Origin: Elioraea rosea
GTDB lineage: Bacteria; Pseudomonadota; Alphaproteobacteria; Acetobacterales; Acetobacteraceae
Direction: 5' to 3'
Length of the DNA: 64,000 nucleotides
NCBI RefSeq assembly: GCF_007644105.1
Contig: NZ_VFAC01000023.1
Location: forward strand, 1 to 64,000
The notes under the pieces were generated by a model. That model saw only the letters and a list, made by a program, of their open reading frames with translations, did not search any database and was not told the origin of the DNA. This document shows positions 57,046-64,000 of the stretch, in pieces. Both the position numbers and the translations under genes were made by a program. Numbering within the stretch: position 1 is the first letter of the stretch; each line of letters opens with the position of its first letter.

Positions 57046-58549
57046 ATGGCAGACGAAACGGCGAACGTCGTTCTGCTCGTGAACAACCGTACATACGACA
57101 TCACTGCCGGACCGTCAGCGACCGACGAGCTCGTGCTCAAGGCGCGCGCCGACGTGCTGCAGAACCTGAGCCTCGAGCAGATCCTGACCGACCTCGAGAG
57201 GACGAACGACAGACGCTGACGACCCGCGACATGTCGGAGAAAGAGCGGGTGGAGGCGGAGGAGCGCAAGGCCAAGGCGGCGGCCGACAAGAAGGTCGAGG
57301 AGGAGAACAAGCGGGTTCTCGCGGAGCAGATCGCCAAGGCGCAGCAGCTCTACGAGGAAGCGAAGGCGGAGCAGGCGAAGGCCGAGGACCGCGCGCTCAT
57401 GCTCGAGATCGTGGGCAGCATCACCGGGGCGATCGGCTCGGGCGTGGCGGCCTTCGCCGCCGTCAAGGGCGCGCCGGTGCTGGCGGCGAGCAACGTCGCC
57501 AACGCGCTCGCCGAGATCGCGAACCCGAAGAAGAAGCGGGCCCAGGCCACGAAGATACCGACAGAGACGCGATCGGAAGGCAAGGACAAGAAGAAGGACA
57601 GGGGCAAGGCGGATGAGGCACCGCCTGCTCCGTCCAAGCCCGACAAGAAGAAGGAGAAGGACAAGGGTGACGCCCCCCCCCCCCGCCCGCTCCGCCAACA
57701 CCGGACAAGGGCAAGAATAAGGAGAAGGGCGAGGCCCCGGGCGCAGGGAAAGCGGATGCCTCTCCGAAGGAAAAGGATGGCAAGACCCACACGGCTGATG
57801 GAAAGCCGAACAGCGGCGACGACCCCGTAACCAACGCCAAGCCAAAGGACAAGGATAAGGACGACAAGAATCCCGCCGCGGTCGCGGCGGGCGTGGGCAA
57901 GGCTGCCCAGGAGGCAGGCGAAGGCATCAAGACGGCAGGCGGCTCCTATTCCGAGATCGCCAAGGGCGCTGCCGAGGCCAAGAAGCAGGCGCTCGACAGG
58001 CTGATGAAGCTGCAGGATCAGGAGCGCGAGGGGCTGGTCGCGATCTCACGCTACGCCGAGACCATGGCGCTCGCCGCGAAGGGCGCCGATGGGGCCAAGG
58101 CGGCCGTCGCCTCGTTGCAGCAGGCGGTCGCAGCGCTGAAGCAAATCGTGACCATCCTCGAGAACGCCAAGCTGTTCTGGGAGATGATGGCGCGCGCCTG
58201 CGCCACCCTCGGCAAGAGCGAGCTGCGCGAGGAAATCGAGATGTACATGGGAGACAAGAAGAAGGCGCGCATCGCCGAATACTCGCGTGACGAGTTCAAG
58301 GCGCAGCTTCTTCTGCTCACCGCCCGCTGGGTCGCGCTCGGCGTGATCTCGAAGGAGTATCAGGACACGATCGCGAAGATCCGCGAGAAGGTGCAGGGCA
58401 GGATCAGGACGGCGCCCACCATCGAGGAGGCGCGCAAGCTCGCCCCCGACCTCCCGAAGCAGCTCAAGCTCGACATCGAGAAGGATCTTGCGGAGCTGGA
58501 CAAGAAGCGCGGCACGACGAAGGAGGAGCACGCGGCGCTGCGGGCCTGA
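57046..58549 (+). pseudogene. Lys/Asp/Pro-rich helical protein with a hydrophobic segment, broken by two frameshifts
   Basis: Three pieces in successive frames read as one protein of about 500 residues. Piece 1 (57046-57219, RBS GGGAG) is MADETANVVLLVNNRTYD to LERTNDRR; near 57210 a missing base would link it to piece 2 (TLTTRDMSEKERVEAEERK), a long coiled coil followed by a hydrophobic stretch LEIVGSITGAIGSGVAAFAA and NPKKKRAQ. Piece 2 leaves frame at a run of twelve C (57673-57684). With 10 or 13 C it continues PPAPPTPDKGKNKEKGE, a charged linker, into piece 3 (helical, LFWEMMARACATLGKSELREEI, LLLLTARWVALGVISKEYQD) ending at 58549. Overall helix-hydrophobic hairpin-helix look recalls alpha-helical pore-forming proteins; this is a guess. 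Confidence 0.6.
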
Positions 58550-58576
58550 GGCGCCGCGCGGGGCAGGGGGGCGACG

Positions 58577-59539
58577 ATGCGCGCGCTGGCACGGTTTGTC
58601 GTCTCCCTGCTGCTTTGCGCCGGTCTCGCCGCCGCGGCAGCCGCCGCCGAGCAACAGGAGCTGACGCGGTCCGCGCTCGAGGGCCTCGCCGAATCGGCCA
58701 AGGCGCTGCAGCGGGGCGACAGCAGGCACGCTGCCGCGCTGCTCGAGCAGATGACCGGCAACGTCGCGACGCTCAGCGCGACGGCGGAGCGCTACCGCGA
58801 GGCCGCGCGCTCGGCAGAACAGTGCTGGCAGGCGCGGAGCATCGCGATCATCGGTGAGATCGAGCAGGGCTTCGGCAGGCAGCAGGCGCTCGAGGCCGAG
58901 GAGGCAAGGCTGTCAGGCGAGCTCCGGATCCAGCGCGAGCAGGCCGAGCGCGACAGGCAGCAGCAGCTCGCCTTCGAGATTGCGATGCACGCACTTGCAG
59001 CCGAGGCGAATTTCCGCAACCGCTGCAGCGCCGACATCAAGTTCTATTTCGACAATTTCGGCCGTTGCTTCGGCGCCGTGGCCGAGACGGTGTTCACCAC
59101 GCGCGACCAGCAGATCCGCAATGCCTACAACGACATCAACCGTCAGCGCATGGTGACGCTGCGCAACATCGCCGACGGAGAGGGGCGCCAGCGCGACCTC
59201 GTCAGCAGGATCGAGGCGGACCATGCCGCCGTCGAGGTCCTGCGCAGCCGGCGCGCCGCGCTCGAACAGCAGGATGCGGCCGTGCGGCGCGCGATCACCA
59301 CGCTCTCGGACGTGACCCAGTTCTGGTCCAGCGCGCAATCGCTGCTCGGCACGCGCGTCGCGAACCAGCTCGGCCTCCTCAACGACCTTCTGCCGACGCT
59401 CGAACGGACGAAGAAGTCCCCCGTGTTCGACCGGGCCGACCGTGACGAGATCAAGTCTCTCCGCAGGACGCTTCTCGACTTCGCCAAGAGCGTCGACGAC
59501 CAGAGCAACTTCCTGCTCGCGCCGACGATCTGCCAGTAG
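58577..59539 (+). CDS. secreted/periplasmic coiled-coil protein, paralogue 1
   Basis: 320 residues with a Sec signal peptide (cleavage after about Ala24). The mature part is almost all helix with heptad-like stretches (RQQALEAEEARLSGELRIQ, RIEADHAAVEVLRSRRAALEQQD). Two central cysteines in NRCSADIKFYFDNFGRCFGAV could form a disulfide. The C-terminal block LSDVTQFWSSAQSLLG, LGLLNDLLPTLERTKKSP, VFDRADRDEIKSLRRTL and NFLLAPTICQ is shared with the following gene. No known family. It follows the broken Lys/Asp-rich gene by 27 bases and is followed by its paralogue after 53 bases: one operon. Confidence 0.75.
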   Translation: MRALARFVVSLLLCAGLAAAAAAAEQQELTRSALEGLAESAKALQRGDSRHAAALLEQMTGNVATLSATAERYREAARSAEQCWQARSIAIIGEIEQGFGRQQALEAEEARLSGELRIQREQAERDRQQQLAFEIAMHALAAEANFRNRCSADIKFYFDNFGRCFGAVAETVFTTRDQQIRNAYNDINRQRMVTLRNIADGEGRQRDLVSRIEADHAAVEVLRSRRAALEQQDAAVRRAITTLSDVTQFWSSAQSLLGTRVANQLGLLNDLLPTLERTKKSPVFDRADRDEIKSLRRTLLDFAKSVDDQSNFLLAPTICQ

Positions 59540-59592
59540 CGCGCGGTGGCGGAGCTCGCCGCCGGCAGCGCCAATTCCAGAGGAAGGAACGC

Positions 59593-60561
59593 ATGCGAAT
59601 GATCAGGACAGTGGCGGCGCTGCTGCTCGCTGCCTGCCTTGCTGCCGGCGGAGCGCGCGCCGACGACCAGCGGGCGCAGACGCGCGCCGCGCTCAACGCG
59701 CTCGAGCAGGCGACCGTCGCGCTCGAGCGCGGCGACACGGGGGAGGCCGCCTTCCTGCTCGCCTACATGTCGGACTCGGTGAAGGCGCTCAATGCGACGG
59801 CCCAACGCTACCGCGAGACCGCCCGCGCGGCCGAGCAGCAGTGCCAGGCGCGGAGCGTGGCGTTGATCTCTGCGATCGAAACGAACCATGCGAGACAGCA
59901 GGAGCTCGAGCGGCAGGACGAACAGCTAGGTGCCGAGATCAGGGTACAGCGCGAGCAGGTGGAGAACTATCTTGCCGGCCAGGGTCCCCTGGGGGCTAGG
60001 GCGCGTGAGATACGGGAAGAGATCCACTTCACGGCTCTCTGCATCAACGACAACGGCTTCTACTATGACACGCGTAACTTCGGTCGGTGCTTCGTCAAGG
60101 TTTGGGAATCGAGGACGTCGACCCGCATCGGGCAGCTGAACGATGAGCTGAACGATCTGAGTCGCCGCTACATGGCGTTGCAGAATGCGATCAACGCGGC
60201 CGAGGAAAAGCAGCGGATGCTCCAGTCCGAGCTCGCCGTGCACAGGACCGAAACGGCCGAATTGCGGGCGCAGCGAGCGGGCCTGGAGCAGCAGGACAGG
60301 GCGGTCCGGCTTGCGGTCGTCGCCCTGTCCGACGTGACGGTGTTCTGGGACAAGGCGCTCTCGCTGCTCGGCGTCAACGTCGCCAACCGGCTCGGCCTGC
60401 TCAAGGACCTGCTGCCGACGCTCGACGTCACGTCGCACGTGCCAGTGTTCGATGACTATGACCGCTCCGAGATCAGGAGCCTGCGGGCGACGCTTCACGA
60501 CTTCGCCACGAGCGTGGACGAGCGGGACAACTTCCTGCTCGCCCCCGCGATCTGCCAGTAG
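59593..60561 (+). CDS. secreted/periplasmic coiled-coil protein, paralogue 2
   Basis: 322 residues with a signal peptide; cleavage after ARA (about residue 23) is likely, though LAAC at residues 12-15 could be a lipobox. Same architecture as paralogue 1: N-terminal RGDTGEAAFLLAYMSDSVKALNATAQRYRE, a central pair of cysteines around NFGRCFVKVWE, coiled coil, and C-terminal LSDVTVFWDKALSLLG, LGLLKDLLPTLDVTSHVPVFDDYDRSEIRSLRATLHDF, NFLLAPAICQ. The pair shares aligned motifs end to end, so they arose by tandem duplication. Ends ten bases before the convergent dctM stop. Confidence 0.75.
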   Translation: MRMIRTVAALLLAACLAAGGARADDQRAQTRAALNALEQATVALERGDTGEAAFLLAYMSDSVKALNATAQRYRETARAAEQQCQARSVALISAIETNHARQQELERQDEQLGAEIRVQREQVENYLAGQGPLGARAREIREEIHFTALCINDNGFYYDTRNFGRCFVKVWESRTSTRIGQLNDELNDLSRRYMALQNAINAAEEKQRMLQSELAVHRTETAELRAQRAGLEQQDRAVRLAVVALSDVTVFWDKALSLLGVNVANRLGLLKDLLPTLDVTSHVPVFDDYDRSEIRSLRATLHDFATSVDERDNFLLAPAICQ

Positions 60562-60571
60562 TCCGCGCCGC

Positions 60572-61876
60572 TCAGCCCGTGTAGCCGAAGCGCCGCGGCA
60601 GCCAGAGCACGAGGCCGGGGATGAAGGCGATCAGCAGCAGCGCCCCCACCATCGCCGCGATGAAGGGCAGGAGCTCGCGCGTCACCTTCCCGAGCGGTGC
60701 GTCCGAGAGCTTCGCGACGATGAACAGCAACAGCCCATAGGGCGGCGTGACGAGCCCGATCATGATGTTCACCACCGCGACAACGCCGAAATGAACGGGG
60801 TCTATGCCAAGCGCGCGGGCGGTAGGCAGAAGCATCGGCACCACGACCAGGAGGATGGTGGTGCCTTCGAGCAGGCAGCCAAGCACGAGCAGGATCGCGT
60901 TGACGACGAGCATGAACTGCCACCGCGCCATCTCGCCGCCGCCGAGCACGAGGCGCACCGTCTGCGGAATGTTCTCGCTGACGACGACGTAGTTGAAGGC
61001 GAGCGCGCCCGCGATCAGCATGCCGATCGCTGACGTCGAGCGCCCCGCCGCAAGCACCGTGGCATAGATGTCGCGCGCCGAGAGGCTCCGGTAGAGCAGC
61101 GCGGAGACGAGGAAGGCGTAAGCGGCAGCCACGGCCGCGGCCTCCGTCGGCGTCATCACCCCGCCATAGATTCCGCCGAGCAGGATCACAGGCATCAGCA
61201 GCGCCGGCAGCGCATCCGCGGTCAGGCGCGGCATGGCGCGGAGCGGTACGCGGGCAGAGACGGGGAAGCCGTGCCGCCGCGCCATCAGCGCGTTGATCGC
61301 CATCTGCGCCACAGCCATCAGCAGGCCAGGCACGACGCCGCCGAGGAACAGGTAGCCGATCGAGGTGTCGGCCACGAGCGCGTAGAGAACCATGGGGATC
61401 GAGGGCGGGATGATCGGCCCGATCACCGCGCTCGCCGCCGTGATCGCTGCTGCGTAGGGCGCGGGATACGCGTTTCCCCGCTTCATCATGTCGATGATGA
61501 TCCGCCCGCTTCCTGCGGCATCGGCGATCGCCGAGCCCGACATGCCGGCGAAGATCACGCTCTGGACGACGTTCACGTGCCCGAGCCCGCCGCGCAGCCT
61601 GCCCACGAGCATGTTGCAGAAGCCGAGCAGCCGGTCGGTCATCGTGCCGGCATTCATCAGCCCGGCGGAGAAGATGAACAGCGGTACGGCCAGCAGGATG
61701 TAGCTTCCGTTCAACCCGTTCAGCACCTGCTCGGCAGCGATCGACATGTCCTGGTCGGACGCGGCGAGGTAGAGGATCGAGCCCGTGATCATCGAAAGCC
61801 CGATCGGCAGGCCGAGAAGCGAGAGGGCGATGATCGCGCCGAGGCCGATCGAGAACGGGCTCGCGAACTCGATCAC
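60572..61876 (-). CDS. dctM: TRAP transporter large permease DctM
   Basis: 434 residues, about twelve helices. DctM segments: LLAVPLFIFSAGLMNAGTMTDRL, VNVVQSVIFAGMSGSAIADAAG, ASAVIGPIIPPSIPMVLYAL, LVTPPYGLLLFIVAKLS. It imports a dicarboxylate or similar acid using a sodium gradient. ATG 61876 overlaps the dctQ stop by four bases. Confidence 0.94.
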   Translation of the reverse strand: MIEFASPFSIGLGAIIALSLLGLPIGLSMITGSILYLAASDQDMSIAAEQVLNGLNGSYILLAVPLFIFSAGLMNAGTMTDRLLGFCNMLVGRLRGGLGHVNVVQSVIFAGMSGSAIADAAGSGRIIIDMMKRGNAYPAPYAAAITAASAVIGPIIPPSIPMVLYALVADTSIGYLFLGGVVPGLLMAVAQMAINALMARRHGFPVSARVPLRAMPRLTADALPALLMPVILLGGIYGGVMTPTEAAAVAAAYAFLVSALLYRSLSARDIYATVLAAGRSTSAIGMLIAGALAFNYVVVSENIPQTVRLVLGGGEMARWQFMLVVNAILLVLGCLLEGTTILLVVVPMLLPTARALGIDPVHFGVVAVVNIMIGLVTPPYGLLLFIVAKLSDAPLGKVTRELLPFIAAMVGALLLIAFIPGLVLWLPRRFGYTG

Positions 61877-62355
61877 GCCGGCCTCGCAGCTTCGCCCCGC
61901 AGCGCGCGCCAGACGATCGCGGCATGCCGGATGATCATGGCGACGGCGAAGACGAGATATACGGAGAACACGAGGTCCATCCGCAGGCCGAGATAGGCCG
62001 AGCGCTCGATGCGCATGAACGCGACGTAGTCGGCGACGGCGGGAAGCGAGGCGGAGAAGACAATGACAACGACGCTGCCGGCTGCGGCATCGAAGGCACG
62101 GCGAAGCGCGGGCGACACGGCGGCATGGAGGATGTCGAAGCGGATCTCCTCCTCCTCGGAGAGCACCAGCGCCGCGCCCCAGAGGATTCCCCAGAGCCAG
62201 GCCAGAAGCGACACCTCGGTCGTCCAGCCGACGGGCGCGTTGAACACGTAGCGCATGACGATCTGGACGAGGAAGGCGAGGAACATCGCCAGGAGCAGCG
62301 CGGCGAGCACGTTCTCCGCCCGCCGCCGCGCCCAGGCGAGCGCGCGGCCGTTCAT
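61873..62355 (-). CDS. dctQ: TRAP transporter small permease DctQ
   Basis: 160 residues from ATG 62355; the longer upstream frame is non-coding and overlaps dctP. Four membrane helices; the family signature after helix 1 is FLVQIVMRYVFNAPVGWTTEVSLLAWLWGILWGAALVLSEEEEIRFDIL. It forms a scaffold for DctM. Gap of 31 bases from dctP, four-base overlap with dctM. Confidence 0.9.
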   Translation of the reverse strand: MNGRALAWARRRAENVLAALLLAMFLAFLVQIVMRYVFNAPVGWTTEVSLLAWLWGILWGAALVLSEEEEIRFDILHAAVSPALRRAFDAAAGSVVVIVFSASLPAVADYVAFMRIERSAYLGLRMDLVFSVYLVFAVAMIIRHAAIVWRALRGEAARPA

Positions 62356-62386
62356 CGCCGCACCGGCACGTCGCCTTCGCCGAGTG

Positions 62387-63382
62387 TCAGCGGACGGCGT
62401 TGATGCGGTCGAGGATTCCCGTCGGCCAGGACTGGGCGAGCGAGGAGGCGAGGTAGCGGCGCTGCGCCTCGCTGCGGAAGGCCGCGACATCGGGCTCGTA
62501 CACCTCGAGCCCCTGCGCGCGGAAGAAGGCGATCATCTCCTGCTCCTGCTCCGCGTGCCGCCGGACGCTGAGGTCGATCGCACGCTCGGCCGCGGCCGTG
62601 ACGGCGCCGCGCTGGGCATCGGAAAGCCCGTCCCAGAAGCGGGCAGACACGGCGAGCAGGTCGAAGGCGACGAGGTGGCTCGTCAGCACGAACTGCGTCG
62701 TCACCTCGTGGAAGCGCATGGTCCGGCTGGTCGGAAGCGGGTTGTCCTGCCCGTCCACCGCGCCGGTCTGCAGCGCCGTGTAGAGCTCGGCGAAGGCGAC
62801 GGGGGTTGGGTTCGCGCCGAGCGCCTCGCCGAGGAACTGCCAGGCCTCTCCGGGTGGCATACGCAGCTTCATCCCCGCCATGTCGGCCGGCGTGGCGATG
62901 CGCTTGCGCGGCTTCAGGTTCACGTGCCGTGTGCCGAAGTAGAGCGGGCCGAGGATGTGGATGTTGAGCTGATCCCGCGCGAGTCGGTTGAACTCCTGCC
63001 CCACCTCGCCCGAGAACACCTGGCGCATGTGCGCCGCGTCGCGGAAGAGGTAGGCCGAGGTCATCACCGACCAGGCGGGGATCTGCCGCGAGACGTCCTG
63101 CGCGGCGATGTTGGCCATCTCGAGGTTGCCGCGCTGCAGCGCGACGATCTCCGTTCCCTGGCGGAACAGCGTGGCGTTGAGGTGCAGCTCGACATCGAAC
63201 TGGCTCGCGAGGTCGGAGGCGAAGCCGCGCATCGCCTCCGCGCGGATGTCCTGGTCGGAGAAGACGGCAGCGAAGCGCAGCCTGCGGCGCTGCTGGGCAA
63301 GGGCCGGCATGGCACCCCCTGCCGCCAGCGCGGCCATGCCGCCGAGCCAGAAGCGACGTCCGAACCGCGTCCGCATGTGCAT
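62387..63382 (-). CDS. dctP: TRAP transporter receptor DctP
   Basis: 331 residues from ATG 63382 with GAGGGGGG upstream. Twin-arginine-like leader (RFGRRFWLGGMAALAAGGAMPALA). DctP marks: LKPRKRIATPADMAGMKLRMP with the ligand-binding Arg of KLRMP, NPTPVAFAELYTALQTGAVDGQDNPLPT. It binds a carboxylate in the periplasm for DctQM. First gene of dctPQM. TlpA-like gene lies 96 bases upstream. Confidence 0.93.
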   Translation of the reverse strand: MHMRTRFGRRFWLGGMAALAAGGAMPALAQQRRRLRFAAVFSDQDIRAEAMRGFASDLASQFDVELHLNATLFRQGTEIVALQRGNLEMANIAAQDVSRQIPAWSVMTSAYLFRDAAHMRQVFSGEVGQEFNRLARDQLNIHILGPLYFGTRHVNLKPRKRIATPADMAGMKLRMPPGEAWQFLGEALGANPTPVAFAELYTALQTGAVDGQDNPLPTSRTMRFHEVTTQFVLTSHLVAFDLLAVSARFWDGLSDAQRGAVTAAAERAIDLSVRRHAEQEQEMIAFFRAQGLEVYEPDVAAFRSEAQRRYLASSLAQSWPTGILDRINAVR

Positions 63383-63478
63383 TCCCCCCTCGTGCGGCTC
63401 CGCCGGCAGCCGGCGGTTGGCGGGAACGCTAGTTGCGCGCGTTGGCGCGATCAATACCGCGCGATGCAGCGCGGCGTG

Positions 63479-64000
63479 TCAGGTGGCGCCGGCGGTGCGC
63501 GGCGGCTCGCTTCGGCCGATGGCGCGGATCAGCCTCACCATCTCGGGCGCGTCCCACTCGGCTTCGCCGGCAAGCCGCATCGCTTCGCGCCCCTCGCGGT
63601 CGACCACGAGCGTCGTCGGCAGGCCGCGGGCGCCGAGCATGCGGGCGGCCGCCCCGCGCAGGTCGAGCCAGATCGGCAAATGCTTCACCCCCGTGCGCTC
63701 GTAGAAGCGCCGAACCACGGGCGCGCCGCCACGGTCCTGCGAGAGCGCGAGCACGCGCACATTCTCCGGCGCGAGCATGGCCTGCAGCCGGTCAAGCGTC
63801 GGCATCTCGGCGACGCAGGGCGGGCACCAGGTGGCCCAGAGGTTGATCACCAGCACGTCCCCGCGGAAATCGGCGACCGTGTGCTCGGTGCCCGCTTCGT
63901 CGTGGAAGGTGAAGGCGGGAAGCGGGCGCGGCGGGTCGAAGGCCTCGGGCACGCCCGGCTGGGCGGCCTTTCCTTGCCGGGGCAGGGCGGGCATGGCACA
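63479..64000 (-). CDS. TlpA-like thiol-disulfide protein, probably cut by the window edge
   Basis: The frame runs from 63479 to the right edge (174 codons). An ATG at 63994 would give 171 residues, but two more open codons (reading CA before the Met) follow to the edge, so the true start and signal/anchor are probably outside. The thioredoxin core reads VLVINLWATWCPPCVAEMPTLDRLQ with the CPPC active site, and GLPTTLVVDREGR supplies the cis-proline region. TlpA/ResA proteins reduce disulfides in periplasmic cytochrome c or oxidase subunits, so it could serve the oxidase in this window, but the family has many roles. Confidence 0.85.
   Translation of the reverse strand, partial: CAMPALPRQGKAAQPGVPEAFDPPRPLPAFTFHDEAGTEHTVADFRGDVLVINLWATWCPPCVAEMPTLDRLQAMLAPENVRVLALSQDRGGAPVVRRFYERTGVKHLPIWLDLRGAAARMLGARGLPTTLVVDREGREAMRLAGEAEWDAPEMVRLIRAIGRSEPPRTAGAT

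Noticed and set aside
56949-57230. Continuous frame joining the first and second cassette genes into one protein
   Set aside because: The joining stretch is Arg-rich shadow sequence, while another frame with its own ribosome-binding site at 57046 reads like protein.

Overview
The window is about 70% GC, tightly packed, and reads as chromosome of an alphaproteobacterium, most likely Rhodospirillales/Acetobacteraceae-like. Pointers are an alphaproteobacterial cytochrome c oxidase cluster (ctaC-ctaD-ctaB-CoxF-like-ctaG), a general L-amino-acid ABC transporter of the Aap type, a SigF/NrsF sigma/anti-sigma pair, an endonuclease-type MutL, MetX/MetW methionine genes, and several tripartite tricarboxylate (Bug/TctC) receptors. 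The taxon is inference from gene content; there is no rRNA or tRNA gene in the window to fix it.

Layout. 0-9 kb: a CoA-binding protein, a DUF2076 protein, an MFS transporter, then a leftward cluster for uptake and breakdown of amino-acid-like or peptide-like compounds (threonine-synthase-like enzyme, MlrC/M81 hydrolase, family-5 solute receptor, D-threonine-aldolase-like enzyme) with a divergent M20 peptidase. 9.1-10.5 kb: a trypsin-like protease paired with a TRYPCO1-type partner. 10.5-15.5 kb: corA, a fused TRAP permease, tatA, a TerC-family gene. 15.6-20.2 kb: the cytochrome oxidase cluster, lacking subunit III and SURF1 here. 20-25 kb: a Bug receptor, a large membrane protein behind an AT-richer gap, and an RTX protein with 24 calcium-binding nonapeptides. 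25-32 kb: housekeeping (AraC regulator, tadA, rluB-like, rsmD, mutL, pgi, DUF4332). 32-37 kb: tctCBA, then nrsF/sigF with a divergent PepSY gene. 37-47 kb: aapP/M/Q plus three AapJ-like receptors, with a second RTX-type secreted protein (frameshifted at a G9 tract) in their midst. 47-56 kb: SulP transporter, Bug receptor plus MmgE/PrpD protein, metW/metX, and chorismate mutase-hisC-prephenate dehydrogenase. 56.8-60.6 kb: an unrecognised cassette of helical, probably secreted or membrane-active proteins with clustered lesions. 60.6-64 kb: dctM/Q/P TRAP operon and a TlpA-like thioredoxin cut by the window edge.

The part most likely to be undescribed is the 56.8-60.6 kb cassette. It holds a small protein with an in-frame stop, a lysine/aspartate/proline-rich helical protein with one hydrophobic segment (broken at a C12 tract and one more point), and two intact paralogous secreted coiled-coil proteins sharing a conserved C-terminus. 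Its overall look is that of a multi-component alpha-helical toxin or envelope system, but no family was recognised. The protease/TRYPCO1 pair and the two RTX proteins are further accessory items.

Limits: all family calls come from reading motifs in the translated sequence; no database search was possible. Start codons were chosen by ribosome-binding sites and family length. Because GC is high, many long spurious frames exist on both strands and were left out.
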